The translations under genes and the position numbers were made by a program. Below are positions 32,572 through 39,845 of a stretch of 64,000 nucleotides of DNA, one piece after another. This DNA is from JAEUOS01 sp040382235. GTDB lineage: Bacteria; Pseudomonadota; Gammaproteobacteria; Burkholderiales; JAEUOS01. The notes under the pieces were generated by a model. That model had not been told where the DNA came from. It did not search any database and saw nothing but the letters and a program-made list of their open reading frames with translations. The first letter of the stretch is position 1, and each line of letters begins with the position of its first letter. The stretch lies in contig JBEIFV010000010.1 in assembly GCA_040382235.1 (NCBI GenBank), positions 9,530-73,529 on the forward strand, given 5' to 3'.

Positions 32572-33243
32572 ATGAGCAACGCAATGGAAGGCCACGCGCC
32601 GCGCAAAACCCACGCGCAGGCGCTCGAACGCTGGAACGGCCGCTATGCCGCACCCGGGTTTCTGTTCGGCGAGGCGCCCAACGCCTATCTCGCGTCGAAG
32701 GAGGCCGATCTTCCCAGGCACGGGCGCGCCTTGTCGGTTGCCGACGGCGAAGGCCGCAACAGCGTCTGGCTGGCGCAACACGGCCTGTCGGTCGACGCGC
32801 TGGACTTCTCGCCGGTGGCGGTGGCCAAGGCGCGGGCGCTGGCTGCCGCCCGTGGCGTGAAAGTGAATTTCGCGGTGGCCAACGTGGTGGCGCTGGATTG
32901 GCCGGTCGCCACCTATGACGTGATCGCGGCGATCTTCATCCAGTTCGCCACACCTGCCGAACGTGCGCGCCTGTTTGCCTGGTTCAAGCGCGCGCTCAAG
33001 CCGGGCGGAATCCTCATTCTGCAGGGTTATCGCGTCGAACAACTCGGCTACCGCACCGGCGGTCCGCCGGAGATCGACCATTTGTACACGCCCACCATGG
33101 TGCGCGAAGCGTTCGCCGATTGCGAGATCCTTGAGATGGCGGACTACGACGCCCTGATCCACGAAGGCAGCGGGCACAGCGGCATGTCGGCGTTGCTGGG
33201 GGCGTCGGTGAGGAAGCCCGCCGTTATGCATGCCAAGGCATGA
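32572..33243 (+). CDS. Class I SAM-dependent methyltransferase, TehB/thiopurine-methyltransferase-like
   Basis: The 223-residue protein starts MSNAMEGHAPRKTHAQALERW; WNGRYAAPGFLFGEAPNAYL is the typical TehB/TPMT-type opening. Motif I reads ALSVADGEGRNSVWLAQHG, then VDALDFSPVAVAKA, YDVIAAIFIQF and LKPGGILILQGY. Such enzymes methylate tellurite, selenite or thiol-type toxicants. GAGGA precedes the ATG. Placement after an OsmC gene fits a detoxification unit. Confidence 0.88.
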   Translation: MSNAMEGHAPRKTHAQALERWNGRYAAPGFLFGEAPNAYLASKEADLPRHGRALSVADGEGRNSVWLAQHGLSVDALDFSPVAVAKARALAAARGVKVNFAVANVVALDWPVATYDVIAAIFIQFATPAERARLFAWFKRALKPGGILILQGYRVEQLGYRTGGPPEIDHLYTPTMVREAFADCEILEMADYDALIHEGSGHSGMSALLGASVRKPAVMHAKA

Positions 33244-33276
33244 TGGCGCGCCACGCACCCTGAAACTCGCACGGCA

Positions 33277-34170
33277 ATGAAAAACATGCGCCGCGTTGAT
33301 CGGCTGGCCCGCCTGATGCTCGGCCTGCTGGCTGTCGAGGCAGGCTTTTTCTGGTTGGGCGGCGGCGCGCAGGTCGCCGCCTATGCCGTTGGCACCATCC
33401 TGGCGGCCACCGCGATTTCCGGGTTCTGCCCGATTTACCGATTGCTGGGCAGTGGTGGTGTCACAGCGCCCGCCGCTCCGGTGGGGCGTTTTGCACGCAG
33501 CGTGATCCCGCTGCTGGTGGTTCTGATCCTTGCCGGCTTCGCCTATGCGAGCCAATTCGCGACGCGCAAATTCTTCCTCGAGGAATTCAACGCGATGAAC
33601 AACGAATACAAGCAGGCGCTGTTTCATACCGGCAAGAACGAGCGGGCACCGGCGCTGCGCAACTACGAGCAGTTGGTCGCGCGCTTCACCGACTTCAGCG
33701 CCAAATACGCCAGCTACCGGCCATGGGCCTTGCGCGACGATACGCAATTCGGCGCCGACCTGGCACGGGTCGCAGCAATCTTCACGGCGGCACGCACGGA
33801 TGTGGCCACCGGCGACCTGCAGAAGGCGCACCTGGGGCTGGAAGAAGCGCGGCCGCTGTTGCAGGGCATCCTGAAGCGCAACAACTTTTCGCTGCTGGCC
33901 GTGACGCTGGTCGATTTTCACGATCCGATGGAACTGATCATCGAAGCAGCGGAGCGCAAGGATGCATCGAAGATCGGTGCACTCTATCCGCAGGTGAGCG
34001 AAAGCCTTGAGGTGGTGGAAGCGCAGGCGAATGACGGCGAGATCCAGACGATCCGCAGGCACCTTGAAGATTTGCGGGCGCTGGCGCTGGCGGGCCAACC
34101 CGAGGCGCTATCGGCCAAGGCGGACCAGCTCAAACGCAGCTTCGCAAAGGTTTATCTGGCGCGCGGTTGA
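33277..34170 (+). CDS. DUF2892 membrane domain fused to a helical C-terminal region
   Basis: In this 297-residue protein, residues 1-60 are a DUF2892 unit (MRRVDRLARLMLGLLAVEAG, ISGFCPIYRLLG) with the FCPIY motif seen in YgaP-type proteins. A third TM helix (SVIPLLVVLILAGFAYASQF) leads to a 200-residue, mostly helical region without Cys, presumably periplasmic, built of Glu/Ala/Arg-rich helices (ALRNYEQLVARFTDFSAKYA and onward). I do not recognise that region. It follows the TehB-like gene on the same strand after 33 bp. Confidence 0.7.
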   Translation: MKNMRRVDRLARLMLGLLAVEAGFFWLGGGAQVAAYAVGTILAATAISGFCPIYRLLGSGGVTAPAAPVGRFARSVIPLLVVLILAGFAYASQFATRKFFLEEFNAMNNEYKQALFHTGKNERAPALRNYEQLVARFTDFSAKYASYRPWALRDDTQFGADLARVAAIFTAARTDVATGDLQKAHLGLEEARPLLQGILKRNNFSLLAVTLVDFHDPMELIIEAAERKDASKIGALYPQVSESLEVVEAQANDGEIQTIRRHLEDLRALALAGQPEALSAKADQLKRSFAKVYLARG

Positions 34171-34249
34171 GTTCGCATCGACGACACGCGTCAAGCTTGC
34201 CTGTGCGCGCGAGCGCCCCGCTGTGTCACAGCGCGCGCCCTTCCCCTTG

Positions 34250-34405
34250 CTACTCGTAGGTCTTGCCGTCGCGAATGCGATAAATGCGCTTGAAGGTCGG
34301 GATGATCTTGTCGTCATGGGTGACGGCGATGATCGTGGTGTGGAATTTCTGCGCCATCCGGCCCAGGATCCGCATCATCCGCGCGGGCTGGGTCGGGCCG
34401 GTCAG
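34250..34405 (-). pseudogene. Remnant of an ABC-transporter ATPase (C-terminal end only)
   Basis: The last 50 or so codons of a LolD/MacB/DevA-type ATPase remain: MMRILGRMAQKFHTTIIAVTH, the H-loop, then DDKIIPTFKRIYRIRDGKTYE and a stop. Walker A, signature and Walker B are absent. Upstream the similarity stops at the edge of a duplicated 176-bp segment, so the gene was truncated by rearrangement. Confidence 0.75.
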
Positions 34406-34411
34406 GTAAGC

Positions 34412-34587
34412 GCGTCTGGGCCGACTGCGCCCTTGAAAATGCCACGAAACCCGGCGCACGCCGCGCATGCAGGTGCGCGGCCTGACATGGCGGGCCGCCG
34501 CCTGTGGTCAGCGGGCGCGCGTGATCGACACATGGGCAATCGACGTGATCGCAAGCCATACCGCGAAGCGAAAGCCGAGCGCCGCCA
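34412..34587. repeat. Direct repeat 1, copy A
   Basis: This segment recurs at 36165-36340 in the same orientation with about nine in ten bases identical. It contains the 3' end of the membrane-protein gene (34508-34912) and its downstream flank. Confidence 0.9.
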
Positions 34588-34912
34588 CCGTCCGAATCTC
34601 ATACGCCGCACCCGAGGCGATGTGCATGCCGAAGCCGAACGCGATGAAGGCGATGGCAACAGTGATCAGGAGCGCCAGCCATGCGCCCCAGCGCTGCATG
34701 GTCCACAGCGCATAGCCTGCCAGCACATAGGCGAAACCGCTGGCGAAATTGAACCAGACCACGAAGCCGGCGTAGGCCCCGGCGCCCTTTTGCGCCACCG
34801 CCGGGCCGAACAGCACCATGCCGGCGGAAAAGATGGACAACAAGCCGAATCCCGCCGCCACGAGGGCGGCGATGGTCAGCACCAGACTGCGTTTGCTCAG
34901 TGTGATTACCAT
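34508..34912 (-). CDS. Small four-helix membrane protein of unknown function
   Basis: The 134-residue protein has four hydrophobic helices: LVLTIAALVAAGFGLLSIF, GFVVWFNFASGFAYVLAGYA, WLALLITVAIAFIAFGFGM and ALGFRFAVWLAITSIAHV. It begins MVITLSKRS and ends in a basic SITRAR. I recognise no family. A partial second copy of its last 25 codons lies at 36261-36340, with codon changes (His to Tyr), next to the DUF1232 gene. The two genes therefore once formed a block that was duplicated. The 212 bp upstream hold no other gene I can support. Confidence 0.7.
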   Translation of the reverse strand: MVITLSKRSLVLTIAALVAAGFGLLSIFSAGMVLFGPAVAQKGAGAYAGFVVWFNFASGFAYVLAGYALWTMQRWGAWLALLITVAIAFIAFGFGMHIASGAAYEIRTVAALGFRFAVWLAITSIAHVSITRAR

Positions 34913-35124
34913 GGCGTCGATACTCCTTCAAGGTTGGCGCCGAGCGCTGCGGCCGACGCTCTAATCCGCGCCACCGCGCGCCGGCTGGCGGATCCGGTCA
35001 GGTTTTAGTTAATCACCGGGGTCCGCACGGTGTTTGATCCTGGTCAATCCAAACCGCCGTTGCCGGGTACTGTTGCATCTGCTTACATCTGTGCGCTGGC
35101 GCCGCAAACCCGTTTGCGAATGGT

Positions 35125-35260
35125 GGATCTGCAGCATGTGCGTCCGCACATTGATGGGCCGGCGGAATCGGAATACCCGCAGCACTCTCGCCAGCTACCA
35201 GTCAAGCAACAGCGCGCAGGCGATCCAGATCGCCACGATGACTGCGGCGATGCGGTCGGG
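35125..35260. repeat. Repeat 2, copy A (degenerate)
   Basis: Similar, with small indels, to 36342-36485. It corresponds to the 3' end and downstream flank of the DUF1232 gene. Confidence 0.8.
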
Positions 35261-35338
35261 GAATCCTGCGCGTTCGCGCGGTACGCTTGCGAAGGCGTGC
35301 GCCAGCAGCAATTTCGTCCGGCTCACGGGGGCTTGCAT
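35195..35338 (-). CDS. 47-residue single-helix ORF, decayed paralogue of the DUF1232 protein C-terminus
   Basis: An ATG at 35338 with GGAGGG just upstream opens a frame whose second half (DRIAAVIVAIWIACALLLDW) is nearly identical to the C-terminal helix of the DUF1232 protein at 36385-36771 (VAAAVIVAIWIACALLLGW). It ends early: a TAG stands where the intact gene has TGG. The first 20 residues (MQAPVSRTKLLLAHAFASVP) align only loosely. It may be an expressed small membrane protein or a dead fragment. Confidence 0.45.
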   Translation of the reverse strand: MQAPVSRTKLLLAHAFASVPRERAGFPDRIAAVIVAIWIACALLLDW

Positions 35339-35352
35339 ACACCCTCCAAAAG

Positions 35353-35383
35353 CCGGACAGATTACGTGCTACAAAACCGGACA
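35353..35383. repeat. Paired CCGGACA motifs, possible insertion-sequence end
   Basis: CCGGACA occurs at 35353-35359 and 35377-35383, each after an A-rich stretch, 24 bases apart. Short repeated motifs of this kind are common at IS termini. No transposase is present, so at most this is a scar. Confidence 0.25.
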
Positions 35384-35443
35384 ATTGATTTGCGACTGAC
35401 ACGTACACAATCGGAACTTGCCTTTTTCTCGCAACGCCCGCAT

Positions 35444-35461
35444 TATGACCATATAGTCATA
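35444..35461 (+). promoter_or_regulatory. Inverted-repeat operator for the Phd/PIN toxin-antitoxin pair
   Basis: A perfect dyad TATGAC-N6-GTCATA ends 13 bases before the antitoxin ATG, the usual place for autoregulation by a Phd-type antitoxin. Confidence 0.6.
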
Positions 35462-35474
35462 GCTTGGAAGCCAC

Positions 35475-35705
35475 ATGCGTGCCATTCAGATTGCTGAAGC
35501 CAAAGCCAAATTCTCAGCTCTGCTGGCCGCGGTTGAGGCGGGCGAAGAGATCGCCATCACCCGGCATGGACGGGTTGTCGCACGCCTGGTGCCCGACACC
35601 CCGCGCATGGCCGCAGACCTTTTCCGCCCATTCTGGAACGATCCGGATGTCGAACTCGAAGCCCCGATGGATCAGGCTGCCGAACCTGTGGATCCGCTGG
35701 ACTGA
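35475..35705 (+). CDS. Phd/YefM-family antitoxin
   Basis: The 76-residue protein begins MRAIQIAEAKAKFSALLAAVE and continues with EEIAITRHGRVVARLVP, the conserved Phd/YefM N-terminal DNA-binding and dimerisation unit. The acidic tail (DPDVELEAPMDQAAEPVDPL) would occlude the toxin. It lies 20 bp upstream of the PIN gene and behind a perfect inverted repeat. The pair is inserted between two halves of a duplicated block. Confidence 0.9.
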   Translation: MRAIQIAEAKAKFSALLAAVEAGEEIAITRHGRVVARLVPDTPRMAADLFRPFWNDPDVELEAPMDQAAEPVDPLD

Positions 35706-35725
35706 CGTAGTGCCATTCGACAGAA

Positions 35726-36124
35726 ATGCATTACCTGCTTGACACCAACATACTCATTGCCGCCATGAAAGGCGTGGACAAGGTACGCGACAAACTGGCA
35801 ATCGTTGCGCTCTCCGACTTGCTGCTATCCCCTGTTGTGCTCGGAGAGCTGCAACTCGGCGTCGAAAAGAGCTCGCATCGCGAGAAAAACGCATCCCGGC
35901 TCGCCCATATTGTCGAAGGTATCCAGCTTGCGGCGCTGGACGCCGAAACCAGCCGTCACTACGGCGAGATCCGGGCGCAACTCGAACGCGCGGGGACGCC
36001 CATCGGCGCCAACGATTACTGGGTCGCTGCCCAAGGCAAGGCCCTTGGTGCAGTCGTCGTGACTGACAACTCGGGAGAATTTTCCCGCGTGCCTGGGTTG
36101 GTGATTGAAAATTGGCTGGGTTGA
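35726..36124 (+). CDS. vapC: PIN-domain toxin (VapC/FitB-like)
   Basis: The 132-residue PIN protein has the acidic residues in YLLDTNILIAAMKG, VVLGELQLGVEKS, PIGANDYWVAAQG and VTDNSGEFSRVPGL. It is an RNase toxin paired with the Phd-type antitoxin upstream. It differs clearly from the VapC at 27.8 kb, so the two modules are independent acquisitions. Confidence 0.92.
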   Translation: MHYLLDTNILIAAMKGVDKVRDKLAIVALSDLLLSPVVLGELQLGVEKSSHREKNASRLAHIVEGIQLAALDAETSRHYGEIRAQLERAGTPIGANDYWVAAQGKALGAVVVTDNSGEFSRVPGLVIENWLG

Positions 36125-36164
36125 ATCGCGCCCTGGCGAGCCACTTCATGTCGCAATCAACAGT

Positions 36165-36340
36165 GCGCCTGGGCGTGCTGCACCCTTGCAAATTCCACGA
36201 AACCCGGCGCACGCCGCGCATGCAGGTGCGCGACCTGACATGGCGGGCTGCCACCTGTGGTCAACGGGCGCGCGTGATCGACACATAGGCAATCGACGTG
36301 ATCGCAAGCCATACCGCGAAGCGAAAGCCGAGCACCGCCC
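36165..36340. repeat. Direct repeat 1, copy B
   Basis: Second copy of the 34412-34587 segment, offset by 1753 bp and in the same orientation. It ends just before repeat 2 copy B, so two repeats that are separated at 34.4-35.3 kb are adjacent here. Confidence 0.9.
36261..36340 (-). pseudogene. C-terminal fragment of the small membrane-protein gene
   Basis: About 25 codons (LGFRFAVWLAITSIAYVSIT and a stop) duplicate the end of the protein at 34508-34912. The rest of the gene is missing. Confidence 0.85.
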
Positions 36341-36341
36341 C

Positions 36342-36485
36342 GGATTTGCACCATGTGCATCCGCACAGTGATGGGCCGGCGCAATCAGAATGCCCGCATC
36401 ACTTTCGCCAGCCACCATCCAAGCAACAGCGCGCAGGCGATCCAGATCGCCACGATGACCGCGGCCGCGACGCGGTTGGTCGGGC
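36342..36485. repeat. Repeat 2, copy B (within and beside the intact DUF1232 gene)
   Basis: Partner of 35125-35260; it includes the last 34 codons of the DUF1232 gene and its downstream flank. Confidence 0.8.
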
Positions 36486-36771
36486 GATCAAGTGAGGCCT
36501 CAGCTTGCGCACGCGCTGCGACCATTACCTCGGCGGGGATCAAGCGTAGCGCCAGCATGACGCCCAGCGGCACCAGGATCAGGTCGTCCAGATAGCCGAG
36601 CACGGGAATGAAGTCCGGAATCAGGTCGATCGGCGAAAACGCATAGGCGACCACCACGCCGGCCACGAACTTGGCTAGCAGCGGGGTACGCGGGTCGCGT
36701 ACCGCGAAGTAGAGTGCCAGGGTCTCGCGCTTCAGAGCGCGGATGCGCTCGCGCAGAGTGATGGCGGTCAT
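36385..36771 (-). CDS. DUF1232 (YkvA-family) membrane protein
   Basis: The 128-residue protein has the DUF1232 core FVAGVVVAYAFSPIDLIPDFIPVLGYLDDLILVPLGVMLALRL, centred on SPIDLIPDFIP and GYLDD. An amphipathic stretch and a final TM helix (AVIVAIWIACALLLGWWLA) follow. Function unknown in general. An in-frame TTG would add two residues, but the ATG at 36771 is the natural start. A truncated paralogue of its C-terminus is at 35195-35338. Confidence 0.88.
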   Translation of the reverse strand: MTAITLRERIRALKRETLALYFAVRDPRTPLLAKFVAGVVVAYAFSPIDLIPDFIPVLGYLDDLILVPLGVMLALRLIPAEVMVAARAQAEASLDRPTNRVAAAVIVAIWIACALLLGWWLAKVMRAF

Positions 36772-36899
36772 GTGCAAATATTAGCGTGAGCTGCAAGTCT
36801 TGCGTGACAGGGCATCGTCGCCGGCTCGTCACATAATGTTCACTTGACGCGGAAATGGCCCGCCGCTACCCTCCGCAACACTTTTCCGGAAAGCAATCG

Positions 36900-38225
36900 A
36901 TGCGCGCATGCGCCGCAGTATTTGTTTGGGCCGCACTCGCCGGCGCATGGTTGCCGCAAGTGGCCACGGCACAGGCCGATGCCGACGAACAATGGAACGC
37001 CAAATTCCAGGCGACCTACGTATGGCAGCGCAAGGCCGCGTTTGACGCACCCTACTTCGGCGCCAACAGCCTGACCACCGCGCGCCAGAAGAGCTATTCG
37101 TTCACCGCCACCGCCGCTTTCGGCGTGCGGCCGTGGGCGGGGGGCGAGCTGTATTTCAACCCCGAAGTGGCGCAAGGGATACCGCTGTCGGGCCTGACCG
37201 GGCTGGGCGGTTTCACCAATGGCGAGATCGCGCGCACCGCCGGTTCCAACCCGACCTTTTATCGCGCGCGCCTGTTCCTGCGCCAGACCTGGGGCTTCGG
37301 TGGCGCGCGCGAGAAGGTCGAATCCGACGCCAACCAGCTGGCCGGCACGGTCGACCGGCGCCGACTCGTGCTCACCGCCGGCAACCTGTCGCTGCTGGAT
37401 ATTTTCGACGACAACGCCTACAGCCACGACGCCCGCACGCAGTTCCTCAACTGGTCGCTGCTGACGCACGGCGCCTATGACTTCGCGGCCGACGCGCGCG
37501 GCTACACCACCGGCGTAGCACTCGAATACTTCCACGATGCATGGGCCATCCGCTTCGGCCGCTTCATGCAACCGCGCGTGCCCAACCAGTTGGCGCTCGA
37601 CTATGCCTTGTTCAGGAACTACGGCGACCAGATCGAGATTGAACGCGCGCATACGCTTGGCGGGCAGCCCGGGAAATTGCGCCTGCTCGCCTATCGCAAC
37701 GCGGCGAACATGTCGCGCTTTCAGGATGCGCTCGATCGTGCCGCCATAGTGGGCGGGGTGCCGGATATCAATCAGGTCCGCTTCGGCCGCAAGGCGCGGC
37801 ATGGCGTTGGCGTCAACCTTGAGCAGGCATTGACTGGCGAGATCGGCCTGTTCGGGCGCGCCATGTGGTCCGACGGCAAGACCGAGACCTATGCGTTCAC
37901 CGAAATCGATACCTCGGCCTCGGTCGGCGCGCTGGTCAAGGGGGGCGCCTGGGGGCGCGCCGCCGACAGCGTGGGCATAGCCTTTGCGCGCAATGGCTTG
38001 TCGACTGTGCGGCGCAACTATCTGGCTGCCGGCGGCCTGGGTTTTTTCATCGGCGATGGCCGCCTCAACTATCGCCCTGAGACGATTTTCGAGACCTACT
38101 ACAGCATCGGCGTGTCGCAGAATTTCTGGCTTTCGTTCGACTGGCAGCACATTCGCAATCCGGCCTATAACGCCGATCGCGGGCCGGTGAACGTGGGCAC
38201 TGTGCGCTTGCACACCGAGTTTTGA
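36900..38225 (+). CDS. OprB-like carbohydrate-selective porin
   Basis: The 441-residue outer-membrane protein has a signal peptide (MRACAAVFVWAALAGAWLPQVATA). The beta-strand-rich body carries features of carbohydrate porins: FQATYVWQRKAAFDAPYFGANSL, RLFLRQTWGFGG, RRLVLTAGNLSLLDIFDDNAY, and a C-terminal strand ending in Phe (NVGTVRLHTEF). The ATG at 36900 with GGAAAG upstream gives the signal peptide; a longer reading does not. The gene has no sugar-transport neighbours, so its substrate may differ. Confidence 0.87.
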   Translation: MRACAAVFVWAALAGAWLPQVATAQADADEQWNAKFQATYVWQRKAAFDAPYFGANSLTTARQKSYSFTATAAFGVRPWAGGELYFNPEVAQGIPLSGLTGLGGFTNGEIARTAGSNPTFYRARLFLRQTWGFGGAREKVESDANQLAGTVDRRRLVLTAGNLSLLDIFDDNAYSHDARTQFLNWSLLTHGAYDFAADARGYTTGVALEYFHDAWAIRFGRFMQPRVPNQLALDYALFRNYGDQIEIERAHTLGGQPGKLRLLAYRNAANMSRFQDALDRAAIVGGVPDINQVRFGRKARHGVGVNLEQALTGEIGLFGRAMWSDGKTETYAFTEIDTSASVGALVKGGAWGRAADSVGIAFARNGLSTVRRNYLAAGGLGFFIGDGRLNYRPETIFETYYSIGVSQNFWLSFDWQHIRNPAYNADRGPVNVGTVRLHTEF

Positions 38226-38267
38226 GGGAATCCACCCCTGTGCCGGCGCGCCCGGTCACCGCGCGTG

Positions 38268-38864
38268 TCAAGTGCGGCCGAAGCGGACCACCAGCCAGCC
38301 GCCAACCAGGCCCCCCAGATGGGCGAAGTGCGCGACACCGGCCTGCGTGCCGGTGACCCCGAGCGTCAACTCCACGATTGCGTAAAGCAGTACGAACAGC
38401 TTGGCGGGCAGCGGAATCGGGGGGATCAGCAGCATGATGCGGCTGTCGGGAAACGCCAGCGCATAGGCCAGCATCAGCCCAAATACTCCGGCCGAAGCGC
38501 CGACCACCGGCGCGCCGCTGGACCCGATCAGCATGGCGGCGCAAATCTGCGCCGCGGCGCCGAAAAACACGCTTGCGACGTAGGCGAGCCCGACCCGGCG
38601 TGCGCCCCACACGCGCTCGAGCGCGCCGCCAAACATCCACAGGCCAAACATGTTGAACGCCAGGTGCATCACGCCGCCATGCAGAAACGCGTAGCTCAGC
38701 AACTGCCAGGGCGCCCACAGCGACGATTCCGCCCAGGCGCTTCTGGCGGGCGGCCACAGGGCGAACCAGTTGACAAGTTGGTTTCCCAGCGCCTGCTGAA
38801 GCAGGAAGACGAGGATGTTGGTGGCGATCAGCGCGCCGGTGAAAAACGGGATGAGGGTTTGCAC
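38268..38864 (-). CDS. Rhomboid-family intramembrane serine protease
   Basis: About 198 residues from a GTG at 38864. A six-helix rhomboid core has HGGVMHLAFNMFGLWMFGG (the HxxxN oxyanion residues), PVVGASAGVFGLMLAYALAF (catalytic Ser in GASAG) and GVAHFAHLGGLVGGWLV (catalytic His). The frame is open for 100 codons upstream without rhomboid similarity and without a ribosome site, so the short start is preferred but uncertain. Convergent with the porin gene. Confidence 0.88.
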   Translation of the reverse strand: MQTLIPFFTGALIATNILVFLLQQALGNQLVNWFALWPPARSAWAESSLWAPWQLLSYAFLHGGVMHLAFNMFGLWMFGGALERVWGARRVGLAYVASVFFGAAAQICAAMLIGSSGAPVVGASAGVFGLMLAYALAFPDSRIMLLIPPIPLPAKLFVLLYAIVELTLGVTGTQAGVAHFAHLGGLVGGWLVVRFGRT

Positions 38865-39210
38865 AGGATTGCGTAAGCAGTCGAAAGGGCACGCGGGGGC
38901 CGGCGAACCGCGAAACTGCCAGGCTGACCGATATGGGTATGGACGATCCGTATTCAAGCCTGCCGCATCGCGATGAAGTTGATCGGCACGCCCAGCGGCA
39001 GCGGCAAGGCGATCGTCGCCGTGATCGTGCCCGACCGATCGGCGCGGTCGTTCGGATGATCCAGGGTACGTCAGCGCACAGACAAGCTCTGCTCTTCTGC
39101 CGCACCCTTGCCATGGCAGCGCGTTGACACGAAGGTCAGGTGGCGAAACCGTGCGCGTGCCAAGCCGCATTTTGCGAGCGGCATCGCCATCAGAACACCG
39201 GAGAGATGAA
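38865..39210. other. Intergenic region between divergent rhomboid and lemA genes
   Basis: No gene is supported in these 346 bp. On the minus strand a stretch reads TITATIALPLPLGVPINFIA before a stop, which looks mildly protein-like but has no start or relative I know. The lemA ribosome site GGAGAG is at its right end. Confidence 0.4.
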
Positions 39211-39843
39211 ATGCGTAGATTGTGGGTGCTGGTCGCGGTATTGGTCGCACTGGGTGTTTCCGGTTGCGGCTACAACACCTTCCAGAGTGGCGACGAACAG
39301 GTCAAGGCGAGCTGGTCCGAAGTGGTGAACCAGTACCAGCGCCGCGCCGACCTGGTGCCCAATCTGGTCAGCACCGTCAAGGGCGAAGCCAACTTCGAGC
39401 AAGCGACGCTGACCAGGGTGATCGAAGACCGTTCGAAGGCCACGGCGATCCAGGCCACCCCGGAATTGATCAACGATCCGCAGGCGTTCGCCAAGTTCCA
39501 GCAGGCACAGGGTGAACTGAGCGGCGCCTTGTCGCGACTGCTGGTGGTGACTGAAAACTACCCGAACCTCAAGGCCAACCAGGGCTTTCGCGATTTGCAG
39601 GCGCAGCTTGAAGGTACCGAGAACCGCATTGCGGTGGCGCGCAATCGCTATATCAAGTCGGTACAGGACTACAACGTCGCGGTACGCTCCTTTCCGGCCA
39701 ACCTGACGGCGATGGCGCTTGGCTACAAGGAGAAACCGAACTTCACGGTGGACAACGAAAAGGCGATTGCGGTGCCGCCTGCGGTCAATTTCGACACCGC
39801 GCCTGCCAAGGGCGCGCCCGCCGGCGCTGGCGCTTCCAAGTAA
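39211..39843 (+). CDS. LemA-family lipoprotein
   Basis: The 210-residue protein starts MRRLWVLVAVLVALGVSGCG, a lipoprotein signal with the lipobox VSGC. The LemA core follows: ASWSEVVNQYQRRADLVPNL, VEDRSKATAI-like helices, YPNLKANQGFRDLQAQLEGTENRIAVARNRY and VRSFPANLTAMALGYKEKPNF. LemA proteins are coiled membrane-attached proteins of unknown function, usually encoded with TPM-domain proteins as here (2-bp gap). GGAGAG sets the start. Confidence 0.93.
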   Translation: MRRLWVLVAVLVALGVSGCGYNTFQSGDEQVKASWSEVVNQYQRRADLVPNLVSTVKGEANFEQATLTRVIEDRSKATAIQATPELINDPQAFAKFQQAQGELSGALSRLLVVTENYPNLKANQGFRDLQAQLEGTENRIAVARNRYIKSVQDYNVAVRSFPANLTAMALGYKEKPNFTVDNEKAIAVPPAVNFDTAPAKGAPAGAGASK

Positions 39844-39845
39844 GC

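Noticed and set aside
31068..32606. A 512-codon minus-strand frame across the methyltransferase and OsmC genes.
   Set aside because: No motif, skewed composition, and both plus-strand genes carry clear motifs.
35200..35440. A complete insertion sequence between the repeats.
   Set aside because: Two CCGGACA motifs are present, but there is no transposase frame, no paired terminal inverted repeat and no target duplication that I can see.
38865..39210. A longer N-terminus for the rhomboid protease.
   Set aside because: The open frame upstream has no similarity to rhomboids and no ribosome site, and the family usually begins a few residues before the first helix.
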